DNA of 64,000 nt from Leptolyngbya sp. BL0902 (GCF_016403105.1 NZ_CP046155.1:1054001-1118000), one strand, 5' to 3'. Positions 44,797 to 54,145 are shown, counted from the first letter of the stretch. Translations and numbers: made by a program. Notes: generated from the sequence alone by a model not told the origin.

Positions 44797-46542
44797 ATGG
44801 CGCAACACAGCGGTAATGGAGCAATGAACGGTAGCGACCTAGGGCAAGACTCGGCATCCCAGGGTCTGTCTCCCATCGTTTCCCCATCACGTTCCGTTAC
44901 GATCTACGACACCACCCTGCGCGATGGCGCTCAGCGGGAGGGGCTGGCCCTCTCCACCGAAGACAAACTCCGCATTGCCCGCAGGCTAGATGCCCTGGGG
45001 GTGCCGTTCATTGAGGGCGGCTGGCCGGGGGCCAACCCCAAGGATGGGCAGTTTTTTGGGCAAATTCAGGAACAACCGCTGACCCAGGCCCAGGTGACAG
45101 CCTTTTGCTCCACCCGCCGACCGGGCCAAGTCGCCGCCGAAGATACCCTACTTCAGCCCGTTTTGGCCGCAGGCACCACTTGGATTACCCTGTTTGGCAA
45201 GTCCTGGGATCTCCATGTCACCGTGGGGCTAAACACCACTCTGGCGGAAAACCTGGCCATGATTGAGGACACCATCCGCTACTTTCGCAGCCAGGGCCGA
45301 CGGATCATCTACGACGCTGAACACTGGTTTGATGGCTACAAAGCCAACCCTGACTACGCCCTGCAAACGCTGGCGTCTGCCGTCCATGCTGGGGCCGAGT
45401 GGCTGGTGCTGTGCGACACCAACGGCGGCACCCTCCCCCAGCAGGTGGGCGAGATCACGGCGGCGGTAAAAACATGGTTGCAGAACTTTCCAGCGCCTCG
45501 GCCCCAAGTGGGCATCCACACCCACAACGATGGCGGGGTGGCAGTGGCCAATGCCCTGGCGGCGGTGGAGGCCGGGGCCACCATGGTTCAGGGCACCATC
45601 AACGGCTATGGGGAGCGCTGCGGCAATGCCGACCTCTGTACCCTGATTCCCAACCTCCAGATCAAGCTGGGTCGCCCCTGCATTGCCCCGGCTCGCCTAG
45701 AAACCCTGGCGGAAACCAGCCGTTTTGTCAGCGAAGTGGTGAACCTCGCCCCCGACGACCACGCCCCCTACGTGGGGCGGTCGGCCTTTGCCCACAAGGG
45801 CGGCATCCATGTCAGCGCCGTCGAGAAGGAACCGAAAACCTACGAACACATCGACCCGGCCCAGGTGGGCAACCGTCGCCGCATTGTGGTGTCCGATCAA
45901 TCGGGGCTGAGCAATGTGCTGGTGAAGGCGCGTCATTTTGGGTTGACTTTAGATCGCCAAAATCCCGCCTCTCGACAACTGCTCACCCGGCTCAAAACCC
46001 TGGAACACGAAGGCTACCAGTTTGAAGCCGCCGAGGCCAGCTTTGAACTGCTGATGCGCGAAGCCCTAGGCGACCGTCCCCACTTTTTCGACCTCAAGGG
46101 GTTCTACATCAACTGCCAACTCCAGGGCAACGGAGCCGACCACAGCAGCCAAGCCATGGCCACCATCAAAGTCGCCGTCGATGGTCAGGATATCCTCACC
46201 GCCGCCGAGGGCAATGGCCCCGTTGCCGCCCTCGATGCGGCCCTGCGGAAAGCCCTGCTGAACTTCTACCCCGCCATCGCCCAGTTCCACCTGTCGGATT
46301 ACAAGGTGCGGATTATCGACAGCGGCGCAGGCACCGAGGCCAAAACCCGCGTTTTAGTGGAATCCAGCAACGGCCACCAGCGCTGGACGACCCTGGGCGT
46401 CTCCACCAACATCATCGAAGCCTCCTATCAGGCCGTCACCGAGGGGCTGGAGTATGGCCTGATGCTGGAAACGGGGCCAACCCAACTCCCCAAGGCCCGC
46501 GTGGAGCCGCCCCCCAGTTCGTTGACGTCCTCCTCAATCTGA
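44797..46542 (+). CDS. cimA: (R)-citramalate synthase
   Basis: A 581-residue enzyme of the LeuA/HMGL family condensing pyruvate and acetyl-CoA to citramalate for the threonine-independent isoleucine route. The catalytic barrel has 'YDTTLRDGAQREG' and 'GIHTHNDGGVAVANALAAVEAGATMVQGTINGYGERCGNADL'. The C-terminal LeuA dimer/regulatory domain ('ATIKVAVDGQDILTAAEGNGPVAALDAAL') is complete, so feedback control is likely. Length and 'QREG' loop favour CimA over LeuA. The frame begins at 44707, but ATG 44797 with an upstream GGAG is more likely. Convergent with the PlsY-like fusion. Confidence 0.94.
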   Translation: MAQHSGNGAMNGSDLGQDSASQGLSPIVSPSRSVTIYDTTLRDGAQREGLALSTEDKLRIARRLDALGVPFIEGGWPGANPKDGQFFGQIQEQPLTQAQVTAFCSTRRPGQVAAEDTLLQPVLAAGTTWITLFGKSWDLHVTVGLNTTLAENLAMIEDTIRYFRSQGRRIIYDAEHWFDGYKANPDYALQTLASAVHAGAEWLVLCDTNGGTLPQQVGEITAAVKTWLQNFPAPRPQVGIHTHNDGGVAVANALAAVEAGATMVQGTINGYGERCGNADLCTLIPNLQIKLGRPCIAPARLETLAETSRFVSEVVNLAPDDHAPYVGRSAFAHKGGIHVSAVEKEPKTYEHIDPAQVGNRRRIVVSDQSGLSNVLVKARHFGLTLDRQNPASRQLLTRLKTLEHEGYQFEAAEASFELLMREALGDRPHFFDLKGFYINCQLQGNGADHSSQAMATIKVAVDGQDILTAAEGNGPVAALDAALRKALLNFYPAIAQFHLSDYKVRIIDSGAGTEAKTRVLVESSNGHQRWTTLGVSTNIIEASYQAVTEGLEYGLMLETGPTQLPKARVEPPPSSLTSSSI

Positions 46543-46622
46543 GGGACGAGAATTCCCAGTCTGCCCGCTATCGACGGATTCCTGATGGGGAGAAGTTGCC
46601 GCGCTGCTGTGTCCTGGGAGAA

Positions 46623-49600
46623 TCAGCCCTCTGAAGTGGGGGCATCGGAGGCGGCAGAGGGCGGGTCGATTACCTCCACCAGGCCGTTTTGGCCATTCAG
46701 GCGTACCCATTGGCCGTCGTGCAAACGGTCGGTGGCGTGGGCCACATCCATCACCGCCGGAATGCCGTACTCGCGGGCAATGATTGCCCCGTGGGAGAGT
46801 CGGCCCCCCACTTCGGCAATCAGCCCCTTGGCCCTGGCGAGGATGGGCGTCCACCCGGCATCGGTGTAGGGCACCACCAAAATGAAGGGAACGCTGCCCA
46901 CCTCCACGGTTTCCAGGTGGGTCATCACCCGCACCGGGCCTTCCACGATTCCGGCACTGGCCCCGATACCCTTGAGTGCCTGTAACCCGTCGGCCTGGGG
47001 GGCCAACAGCATGTGCTCTAGGGCGGGGGGATCGTCGCCAAACACCAGGTAGGGAATCTGCTGCCGCTGGCGATCCTGCTGGAACTGCTCGCGGCGGGTG
47101 CGGATGCGGGCGCGAAGGGTGTCCCAACTAGGGGGATGATCGGCCTGGAGGACGGCCTGAATTTCGTCGAGGGTGAGGAAAAAGATGTCTCCGATTTGGG
47201 TGAGGTTTTCCGCCTGCATCCACTGGCTTTCTAGGGCCAAAATGCTCCAGCGCAGTTCCGCCAGCAGCCGATTGTAGAGGGTGTTGACTTGGCCTTTGAG
47301 GTCGAACCGTCGCTGGGCCAGTTCCAGCAGCGGGCCTTTGGTTTTGCCATTGGCTTTACCGTTTTTCGGCGTCTCTGGGGCGGGCTTGGGCGGGGGCGGA
47401 TGGAGGACAAACTGGGCCAGCAGTTCGCGCACGGGGGCGGGGTTTTCGTGCCAGGTGGCCACGGCGATGTCGGTGCCCACGGGGCTGAGGTAGCCGTATT
47501 CTTCAATGAAATGGTTCAACTGGGCCAGAATCATCTCGCCGTCGGGGGTTTCGGCCAGAAGGGTCATCAGGGAAGCGCCGTTGGTGATGGTCTTTAGTTG
47601 GGAGACAGACAGGATTTGGCGGGTTTCCTTGGCCAGGGTAAGCAGGTCTTCCACGGCAGCTACTTCGGCGTTTTGGCGGGCATCGAGGGCGTCTTCGGGC
47701 ACCCCCATCACCGCACGGCGCAGGGCAAAACTGAGGGGAGCCATGATGTTGTAGTAGGTGACGTGGCGCAGCAGCACCAGCACGTCGTCAATGCGATCCA
47801 ATAGCTCCACGGGACTCAGGGTTTCCCGCCGCACCATCGTCAAGGCATTGAGGCCAGCGGCGAACAGGGTGGAATTTTCTCGCTCAAAATCCATCCACAG
47901 GCGGCGTTCTCGGTTCAGCAGGCGCAGCAGTCCGGGCAGGGCTTTGAGGGTGGTGGTCAGGGGCGGACGGCTGAACTTCGCCCCACGGGTAAGGAACTCC
48001 AGGCTTTCCGTCGGCAGGCCCATGCGGAGGAAGATTGCCCCTAACAGCGTGGCATTGAAGTAGGCGTAGGCATGGTGCAGGGTGGCGGTTTCGGTGAAGT
48101 CCAAATCCTTGGCCTGGTTGCCCAGCACCACGGTAAAAATTTCCCCCCACACGCCACAGGTGAGGGGGCGGTTAATCGACCAGGTGAGGGGCCGAATCGC
48201 GCCAGGGATCACCTCGGCGGCAATCTTGCGCGTCCACAGGGGCCGCAGGGTGGTGATGGGGCGGCTCTGCAATAACCAGAGGGTTTCGCCGTCGTAGGTC
48301 CATTCAATGTCTTGGGGCACGCCCTGGTAGCGGGCCTCTAGGTGACGGGCTAGGTAGGCGACCTGCTGCAAGAGGCGGCTGGGGGTTTGGCCTTCGCCCT
48401 CCACGGTGAGGGTCAGGGCATCGGGCAGAATCCAGCTTTCGGCGGGCTCTAGTTCCGTGGCGGAGGGAATGTCGTTGGGCTGCACCATCACCCGATACTG
48501 CTCCGGCGTTTCCTGGCCAGAGACCACCCGATCCGCCCCACCGGGCAGGGCTTCGATCACCACCGCATCGCCACAGCGGGCAATGGGATCGCGACTGAAG
48601 GCCACCCCCGAAAATTGGCCGATCACCTGCTGCTGCACAATCACCGCCATGGCCCGCTCTGGCAGGGCGTTATCCTGGCGATACTGCACGGCACGGGGGC
48701 TGTTGTAGGCCGCAAAGCAGCGCACCAGCGCCAGGGACAGTTCTTCCTTGGTGGCGATGTTCAGGTAAGACTCGTAAATGCCCGCCGCCGACACCAGGCC
48801 CGAATCCTCATCCTGGGCCGAAGACCGCACCACCACGGGTTCACGCGGCGAGGGATCGGTGATGTCTATCAAGGCCGTTGGGTCATCCCCCGCCTGCAAC
48901 ACATACCCCGGCGGGACAGGATAGCCCCAGGCTTTCAACTGCCCTAGGGTCGCGGCCTTGGGGCCAAACTGGGTCGGGTCGAGGGGCCGATCCAGCGCCA
49001 CCAGCCCCCGATCTCCCCGAAAAAAACGAAACATGGTACGAGACTCCAAACGTCCCCCCTCGGTCGGGAGGTCTAAATCATCGGGCAGCTTTTGGTAAAT
49101 CCAGGCAATCAGCCCGCTGAGGCAGGCCACCGCCAGCACCAGGGGGCCATCGTTAGTATGGCGCAGGGCCGTCAGCAAGGGCAGCAACACCAGCACCAAC
49201 AGCCTCCCCTGCCGCCGCTCACGGAAGATCGTAAACCCTAGGCCGCTAATCAACCAGGTCAGCAGCGATGTGACCCAATCATGCACCACAAAGCCCCAAA
49301 CGACGTTGGTGGTGCCCGCCCCCTTGGCAAACCAGTAGCGCCCCATCACCAGGCCAATCAGGGCGATAATCTCCCACACCGGGTCGCTGGGGAAATAATG
49401 CCGCGCCAACAGCACCACGGAGATCCCCTTCGCCGCCTCCAGCAGCACCGCCAGAATCCCCGCCACCTTGCCGCCGTGGTAAAACGCCGCCGACACCCCC
49501 ACATTGCCCGTCCCCACCTGAGACAGCCGCTTCCCCGAAATCCAGCGCGTCACCCAGCCCGTCAGCGGCAACCCGCCCACCAGGGGCGACAACACAAAAA

Positions 49601-49640
49601 TCAACAGCGCACCCCATACCTGGGTGAGGGTCATGGCCAT
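46623..49640 (-). CDS. PlsY-like membrane domain fused to PEP-synthase-like enzyme
   Basis: A 1005-residue two-part protein. Residues 1-190 are membrane-embedded and resemble glycerol-3-phosphate acyltransferase PlsY: GTGNVG (43-48), KG (71-72), and GRYWFAKGAGT (100-110) where PlsY has GHxFPxxxxFxGGKG. The key His is Arg here and the motif is shortened, so acyltransferase activity is doubtful. Residues about 215-480 form a PPDK_N-type ATP-grasp ('FGPKAATLGQLKAWGYPVPPGYVL', 'VVRSSAQDEDSG', ending 'IEWTYDGETLWLLQSRPIT'). The C-terminus is the swivelling phosphohistidine domain with His950 in GGRLSHGAI. There is no PEP/pyruvate TIM barrel. I recall similar fusions in cyanobacteria; substrate unknown. 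Confidence 0.85.
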   Translation of the reverse strand: MAMTLTQVWGALLIFVLSPLVGGLPLTGWVTRWISGKRLSQVGTGNVGVSAAFYHGGKVAGILAVLLEAAKGISVVLLARHYFPSDPVWEIIALIGLVMGRYWFAKGAGTTNVVWGFVVHDWVTSLLTWLISGLGFTIFRERRQGRLLVLVLLPLLTALRHTNDGPLVLAVACLSGLIAWIYQKLPDDLDLPTEGGRLESRTMFRFFRGDRGLVALDRPLDPTQFGPKAATLGQLKAWGYPVPPGYVLQAGDDPTALIDITDPSPREPVVVRSSAQDEDSGLVSAAGIYESYLNIATKEELSLALVRCFAAYNSPRAVQYRQDNALPERAMAVIVQQQVIGQFSGVAFSRDPIARCGDAVVIEALPGGADRVVSGQETPEQYRVMVQPNDIPSATELEPAESWILPDALTLTVEGEGQTPSRLLQQVAYLARHLEARYQGVPQDIEWTYDGETLWLLQSRPITTLRPLWTRKIAAEVIPGAIRPLTWSINRPLTCGVWGEIFTVVLGNQAKDLDFTETATLHHAYAYFNATLLGAIFLRMGLPTESLEFLTRGAKFSRPPLTTTLKALPGLLRLLNRERRLWMDFERENSTLFAAGLNALTMVRRETLSPVELLDRIDDVLVLLRHVTYYNIMAPLSFALRRAVMGVPEDALDARQNAEVAAVEDLLTLAKETRQILSVSQLKTITNGASLMTLLAETPDGEMILAQLNHFIEEYGYLSPVGTDIAVATWHENPAPVRELLAQFVLHPPPPKPAPETPKNGKANGKTKGPLLELAQRRFDLKGQVNTLYNRLLAELRWSILALESQWMQAENLTQIGDIFFLTLDEIQAVLQADHPPSWDTLRARIRTRREQFQQDRQRQQIPYLVFGDDPPALEHMLLAPQADGLQALKGIGASAGIVEGPVRVMTHLETVEVGSVPFILVVPYTDAGWTPILARAKGLIAEVGGRLSHGAIIAREYGIPAVMDVAHATDRLHDGQWVRLNGQNGLVEVIDPPSAASDAPTSEG

Positions 49641-49694
49641 GGCGGAACCAAAGGAAACATCGGGGTGACGACCGGGGCTAATCCGAGGCCAAGG

Positions 49695-51158
49695 CTATCG
49701 ACGGGGCAGCAGTTGGGCGGCGTCGTAGATGCGCTCGTTGGCCTGGGCCGATTGGGCCAAATCTACCACCGGACGAGGATAGTCTACCCCCAGTTGCACC
49801 CCAAAGCGGCGTTGCTCGACGGGCTGGAGCTTCCAGGGGGCGTGTACCTTGGCGGCTGGGAGGGCTTTTAGTTCTGGGAGCCAGTGTTTGACGTAGGTAC
49901 CGTCGGGATCGTAGTCCTTAGACTGCTTGGGGATGTTGAAATAGCGGAAACCCCGCGCATCGTTGCCCACTCCGGCGGTGTAGTTCCAGTTGCCGTAGTT
50001 GCTGCATACGTCGTAGTCAATGAGCTGCGACTCAAACCACTCGGCCCCCATGCGCCAGTCAATACCGAGGTTTTTGGTGAGGAAACTGGCCACATTTTGC
50101 CGCCCTCGGTTCGACATAAACCCCGTAGCCGCGAGTTCCCGCATATTGGCATCCACCAGGGGAAAGCCCGTCATCCCGGTGCGCCACGCCTCAAAGCGCT
50201 CCCAGTCCTGCTTCCAGGCGATCTGCAACCCCCGCAGGCCGGAGGGATAGAACAAGTAGTCGCCGTGTTTGGCCGCGATGAACCGAAAATAGTCCCGCCA
50301 GAGCAGTTCAAACACCAGCCAGTAGGTGGAGTCGTTTTTGATGCGCTCTCGCTCGTAGCGCTGCACGGTGGCGTAGATTTGGCGCGGCGACAGACAGCCC
50401 AAGGCCAGCCAGGGCGAGAATTTTGACGAATAGTTGGCCCCCACCATGCCGTTGCGGGTTTCTTTGTAAACCTTGAGGCAGTCCGCTGTCCATACATAGT
50501 CTTGCAGTCTAGCCAAGCCAGCGGCTTCGCCTCCCTGGAAGGGCAACACACCCCTCGGATCAGCCTTCGGTGCAGTCAGCCCTAAATCCGCTAGGGCAGG
50601 GATGGGGCCAGGGGTGATGGCGGGCAAGGGCGGTAGGGCTTTCGGTGTGGGTAGCGCCTCATCCACCGTGCTGCGCTGCTCCACCTGCTTGCGGAACTGG
50701 GTAAACACCTCCGGCACCCGATCCAGGTCAAAGGGCAGGTTGTCGGGGTGATACAGGGTGGCTCCCCAGTAGACCTCCGTCTTGACGCCCAGGGTGGCCA
50801 ACTTGGCCTCTAGGGCCGATTCCACCGCCACTTCCTCAGCAGTGACTTCCTCGTGCCAAACCACCGTTTCAATGCCCAGTTCGCGCACTAGGGCCGGGAT
50901 TTCTACCTCAGGCCGCCCCATCCGCACCACGAGGTCACTACCAAGGGACTGGAGCGATTGCCGCAGATCCGCCACGCTCTCCAGCAAAAACTGCGCCCGG
51001 AAAGCCCCGGTTTTGGCAAATCCAAAGGCGGTTTGGCCAAACTGGCGCGGGTCAAAACAGTAGCAGGGAATCACCCGCTGCCCCGACTGCATCGCCTCCC
51101 AGAGGGGCTGATGGTCGTGGAGGCGAAGATCGTTACGAAACCAAACGAGGACAGCCAT
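49695..51158 (-). CDS. cry-DASH: DASH-type cryptochrome / photolyase family protein
   Basis: A 487-residue flavoprotein. It has an N-terminal photolyase alpha/beta domain ('MAVLVWFRNDLRLHDHQPLWEAM') and a C-terminal FAD-binding domain. The DASH signatures 'YKETRNGMVGANYSSKFSPWLALGCLSPR' and 'ELLWRDYFRFIAAKHG' are present, as is 'NMRELAATGFMSNRGRQNVASFLTKNLGIDWRMGAEWFE' for FAD/DNA contacts. DASH proteins repair cyclobutane dimers mainly in single-stranded DNA and may signal in blue light. The neighbours give no further clue. A CCCTCTCC-type repeat lies just upstream. Confidence 0.95.
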   Translation of the reverse strand: MAVLVWFRNDLRLHDHQPLWEAMQSGQRVIPCYCFDPRQFGQTAFGFAKTGAFRAQFLLESVADLRQSLQSLGSDLVVRMGRPEVEIPALVRELGIETVVWHEEVTAEEVAVESALEAKLATLGVKTEVYWGATLYHPDNLPFDLDRVPEVFTQFRKQVEQRSTVDEALPTPKALPPLPAITPGPIPALADLGLTAPKADPRGVLPFQGGEAAGLARLQDYVWTADCLKVYKETRNGMVGANYSSKFSPWLALGCLSPRQIYATVQRYERERIKNDSTYWLVFELLWRDYFRFIAAKHGDYLFYPSGLRGLQIAWKQDWERFEAWRTGMTGFPLVDANMRELAATGFMSNRGRQNVASFLTKNLGIDWRMGAEWFESQLIDYDVCSNYGNWNYTAGVGNDARGFRYFNIPKQSKDYDPDGTYVKHWLPELKALPAAKVHAPWKLQPVEQRRFGVQLGVDYPRPVVDLAQSAQANERIYDAAQLLPRR

Positions 51159-51216
51159 AGAGAAATCAAGAAAGAGAGAAGGCTAAACCCTAGCAGGGTG
51201 ATGAGGCAAGCTTCCG

Positions 51217-51280
51217 ACTCCCCTCTCCTGAGAGGAAAGGGGCTGAGGGTGAGGTCTGTCAGTAATTTTGCGATCTGCTG
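51217..51280. repeat. REP-like repeat, third location
   Basis: CCCCTCTCCTGAGAGGAAAGGGG then GCTGAGGGTGAGG and a tail TCAGTAATTTTGCGAT. The same head and tail appear upstream of gatC (about 26961-27046), with a longer spacer there. Confidence 0.7.
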
Positions 51281-51413
51281 CACCGAGATCACGCCCTAGG
51301 CATCGATGGACAGCATAGATAAACCGAGGGCACAAGGGGATTATTCCCCAAGAAAAGAATTACTTTATTAAGTATTCTAAAGGTCTATTCGGACTTTTTC
51401 AGGAGACGCCCCC

Positions 51414-51866
51414 ATGCCGATTCGCGTTGGCGACCTCGCCCCCGACTTTACCCTGCCCAACCAGTCTGGCCAACCTGTCACCCTCAGCGACTTTCGGGGC
51501 AAGAAGGCCGTGGTGCTGTACTTCTACCCCAAGGACGACACTCCGGGCTGCACCATCGAGTCCTGCACCTTCCGCGACAGCTACAACGACTTCCAGACCA
51601 CCGGAGCCGAGGTGATCGGCATCAGCAGCGACTCGCCCACCTCCCACCAGCAGTTTGCCGCCAAGCACAACCTGCCCTTTACCCTCGTCAGCGATGAGGG
51701 CAGCAAGGTGCGCAATGCCTACGGAGTGCCCAGCACCCTAGGGCTGCTGCCCGGTCGTGTCACCTATATCATTGACCTAGAGGGCAAGGTGCGCCACATT
51801 TTCAATTCCCAGTTCAACCCCAAGGCCCACGTTAGTGAGGCCATGAAGGTGCTCCAAACGCTCTAG
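51414..51866 (+). CDS. Peroxiredoxin Q (Bcp family), two-Cys form
   Basis: A 150-residue thioredoxin-dependent thiol peroxidase. The motif '[19 protein letters not shown]' carries both the peroxidatic Cys and the resolving Cys five residues on, the atypical two-Cys arrangement of PrxQ. No signal peptide: cytosolic, unlike the paralogue at 22838. TCAGGAGACG gives a good Shine-Dalgarno, and the stretch before it is A+T-rich with a plausible promoter (TTTATTAAGTATTCTAAAGG). The NuiA-family gene follows 28 bp later. Confidence 0.96.
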   Translation: MPIRVGDLAPDFTLPNQSGQPVTLSDFRGKKAVVLYFYPKDDTPGCTIESCTFRDSYNDFQTTGAEVIGISSDSPTSHQQFAAKHNLPFTLVSDEGSKVRNAYGVPSTLGLLPGRVTYIIDLEGKVRHIFNSQFNPKAHVSEAMKVLQTL

Positions 51867-51894
51867 TGTCCCCATTCTGTTACCCCGGTCTGTC

Positions 51895-52296
51895 ATGGTT
51901 CAGGCGCTCTCCGACGATTCCTTTCAGGCCGATGTTGAGCACTTGAGCCTGCTCACGACAGACCTGTGGTACCCCAGCGAGACTGATGCCCCGGTGACGG
52001 TGGTGGCTTGGCCTGCCCCCTTGGCAGACCCCTGGCCCCCATTGCCGTCAGGATCCGTCGTCACTGAGCACCCGGCAGACCAGTTTTTTCGGCCCATCCT
52101 CAGCCAGCCCTTTTGGCATTCTGCCCAGGGAGAGCACCTTGCCCAGCGCTACCAAGCGCTGCAAGACTTTCTCTACACCCATCTGACCAACCTGCGTACC
52201 TACCGCGTTGGCCAGGTAGAAGTAACCCTCAGCATAATGGGGCACCACGCCAGCGGCGGATGCCTGGGGGTTCAGACCACCCTGGTTGAGACCTAG
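51895..52296 (+). CDS. NuiA-family (nuclease A inhibitor-like) protein
   Basis: A 133-residue protein matching the NuiA fold pattern: 'LLTTDLWYPSETDAPVTVVAW' (family 'GLxxxSESDxPxxxxxW') then 'FFRPILSQPFWHSAQGEHLAQRYQALQDFLYTHLTNLRTYRVGQVEVTLSIMG'. In Anabaena, NuiA inhibits the sugar-non-specific nuclease NucA; no NucA homologue is in this window, so the partner is unknown. It is 28 bp after prxQ on the same strand, probably one operon. Confidence 0.85.
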   Translation: MVQALSDDSFQADVEHLSLLTTDLWYPSETDAPVTVVAWPAPLADPWPPLPSGSVVTEHPADQFFRPILSQPFWHSAQGEHLAQRYQALQDFLYTHLTNLRTYRVGQVEVTLSIMGHHASGGCLGVQTTLVET

Positions 52297-52592
52297 CGGC
52301 GGCTCACGACAGCCCTCTGTGCCTAGTCGCCCTTGGGCGCGGTGTGTTGCCTTGAGGCGGTGCAGGGCTAATTTATGCGGAACCCTGCGTTAACGATGCG
52401 GGATCTGCATGATGGGCCAACCATGGGATCAACAAATTTGTTAAACCAGGTATGAGCCCAAAGGTTGGCAACAATGGGCCAGCAATCCACCAATGTGAAT
52501 GATTGGGGGGCCTTTAGGCTGTCTTCCTACGGTGCCTATTCCCAACTTTTAGGCTTGAAGCCTCGCTAAGTCCTTAACCATAGGAGTATCTC
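52297..52592. other. Intergenic region before the 47-residue gene
   Basis: 296 bp after the NuiA-family gene. It has an A+T-rich patch (CAACAAATTTGTTAAACC, about 52430-52447) with AACAAATTTGTT palindromic character that may hold a promoter or operator. No gene seen. Confidence 0.4.
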
Positions 52593-52736
52593 ATGCCTGT
52601 GTCTACCCGATCTGACTACCCTACCCCATCCCAGGCCGCCCACAACGCCCTCAATAGCCGGGAAGACTTTAGCCTGTGGGCAGAAGCGGTGCGCCAGCAA
52701 ATGCTCCACGCTCTGCAAAAGCGCCAAAAAGCCTGA
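52593..52736 (+). CDS. 47-residue small protein, unknown function
   Basis: A short frame, ATG to TGA, encoding 'MPVSTRSDYPTPSQAAHN' then an amphipathic helix 'FSLWAEAVRQQMLHALQKR'. The AGGAG Shine-Dalgarno six bases before the ATG is among the best in the window, and codon use is like the neighbours. It stands in a gap of about 600 bp. I do not recognise it; the helical C-terminal half suggests a small binding protein. Easily missed by length cut-offs. Confidence 0.6.
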   Translation: MPVSTRSDYPTPSQAAHNALNSREDFSLWAEAVRQQMLHALQKRQKA

Positions 52737-52924
52737 CGGTGGCCTCAGCTCTAGGCCACCCGCTGGAGAACAGCTCTGCCTCATCTCTCAAGCCGTCGCT
52801 AGGAAGCGGTCTTTCCTGAAGCCGTGGCCCAAGGAGTTGCCCTGCCCCGATAGCGATCTCAGCCAAGCTAAGGGGTTCATTTTTCGGTACCCTAGTGGCT
52901 GACCCTTCTCCCCCAGCATTGGCT

Positions 52925-53275
52925 ATGTCTGATTTTGACGATTTTTTGAAGCATAAGTATGCCTATGTGGCTATCGGCGAATTTAAGCCCGGTTGCTTCC
53001 CCGAAGCCCGCCAGCTCTACGAAAAGGCCGTCTCTACTTTTTCCAAAGGTTTCCAAGGGGCCTACCTGTTGCAGGAACCGGGATCAGACCGGGGTATTGC
53101 CATCATCCTCTGGGAAAACATTGAGGATATGAGCGAGCACCACAACCTGATCTATGAGCAAACCCTAGCTAAAATTGCCCACCTGTTTGCCGCCCCGCCC
53201 GTCACCACCTTCTATGAGGTGTGCAGCGAGATTGGTCTACCGCAGATTCTCTCCCAAGCCCTCGACCCCAACTAA
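52925..53275 (+). CDS. Dimeric alpha/beta-barrel-like hypothetical protein
   Basis: A 116-residue protein of unknown function. The pattern 'YVAIGEFKPGCFPEARQLYEKAVSTFSKGFQGAYLLQEPGSDRGIAIILWENIEDMS' (strand, helix, then short strands) resembles an antibiotic-biosynthesis-monooxygenase-like ferredoxin fold. No enzyme residues can be named. The ATG at 52925 ('MSDFDDFLKH') is preferred to a GTG ten codons earlier. Alone on its strand segment. Confidence 0.7.
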   Translation: MSDFDDFLKHKYAYVAIGEFKPGCFPEARQLYEKAVSTFSKGFQGAYLLQEPGSDRGIAIILWENIEDMSEHHNLIYEQTLAKIAHLFAAPPVTTFYEVCSEIGLPQILSQALDPN

Positions 53276-53375
53276 CGGCAAGATGCCGAAATCGCATCCT
53301 CACACGACTCCCTTGGGATGCCACCACCAACGCTCTCGACTATGATTAAGGCTGATCTGTTTGAGTTCCACGTCC

Positions 53376-53618
53376 ATGGCCAAGCCCAAGCACACCCAAG
53401 CCCACCTATCGCGCACGGTACCCAAAAACCAGTCTGAGTTCTTTAAAAAACGCACCCGCGATTCGATGGAATACTACATGGGCGCAAAACTGCTGGAAGT
53501 GGGGGTAAATCCCAAAAATACCGTCTATCGGTGGCGCTCTGAAATTAGGGGCGATCAAGAAGTCATTACCGTCAGCGCCTACTGGGGTGAATCTCGGCAA
53601 AACCTGGACAATGAATGA
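53376..53618 (+). CDS. Small hypothetical protein, cyanobacterial
   Basis: An 80-residue basic protein, 'MAKPKHTQAHLSRTVPKNQ' then 'SMEYYMGAKLLEVGVNPKNTVYRWRSEI' and an acidic end. Not recognised. Coding-like composition and length, but no strong Shine-Dalgarno. It is the last gene before a 527-bp gap that precedes the ParA/ParB-like cassette. Confidence 0.6.
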   Translation: MAKPKHTQAHLSRTVPKNQSEFFKKRTRDSMEYYMGAKLLEVGVNPKNTVYRWRSEIRGDQEVITVSAYWGESRQNLDNE

Positions 53619-54145
53619 AGGTCTCTAGCGCCTAGGGTTGAACCTCATCCAATTTCCGTAAGCAGCCCAGTCTACGCCTTGTTGCCCCAGCCGCCCTAGG
53701 ATCTCCTCCATGGCTGTGGCTGGCGCACCCTACCCTCAGCATTGCCACCCAATCCAACCCCAGGGCAAAATCAGGCCAGCCCTGCCATGTGAACAGCAGC
53801 GCCGCAACCTCGTTACGATTGCGGTACTGCTCGTAGGCTCAACTATCCCCAATTATCTGCCGTTTCCACAGCCAAGCAACCCTGTCGTCCCACCGCCCGC
53901 CTTGGTGAAGTGGATCCCCGCCGAGAAGTTCTACCCCTAGCGGTAGAGCTTCGACGTTTTTTGTCTGGCGCTAGGTTTTTTCTTTATCCCTACATTTTTT
54001 GCCAGCCCGGTGTTAGCCACCGTGACAATCTGGGCACCCTAAAAAAGACGATGCCAGCCTCAGTTATTTTACGTTAAGTAAGTTCGGTGAGGTTCAATTT
54101 GTCACCTTTCTTACTTTGCCTCGCTGTAATCAAGCCAAGTGACCC
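53619..54145. other. Intergenic region upstream of the ParA/ParB-like cassette
   Basis: 527 bp. The left half is G+C-rich; a 76-codon frame (53710-53940) in it has no recognisable content. The right half turns A+T-rich with several T-runs (about 53955-53990) and ends in a large imperfect inverted repeat (listed separately). This composition shift marks the likely left edge of the cassette. Confidence 0.55.
54076..54116. promoter_or_regulatory. 41-bp imperfect inverted repeat upstream of the ParA-like gene
   Basis: Left arm AAGTAAG-TTC-GGTGA (54076-54090), 11-base spacer, right arm TCACC-TTT-CTTACTT (54102-54116): 12 of 15 positions pair. It ends 29 bp before the start codon. Suits an autoregulatory operator or a parS-like site for the ParB-like protein; no T-run follows, so it is not an obvious terminator. 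Confidence 0.65.

Noticed and set aside
53710..53940. 76-codon + strand frame
   Set aside because: No Shine-Dalgarno, no recognisable pattern and Pro-rich low-information content; not enough to call a gene.
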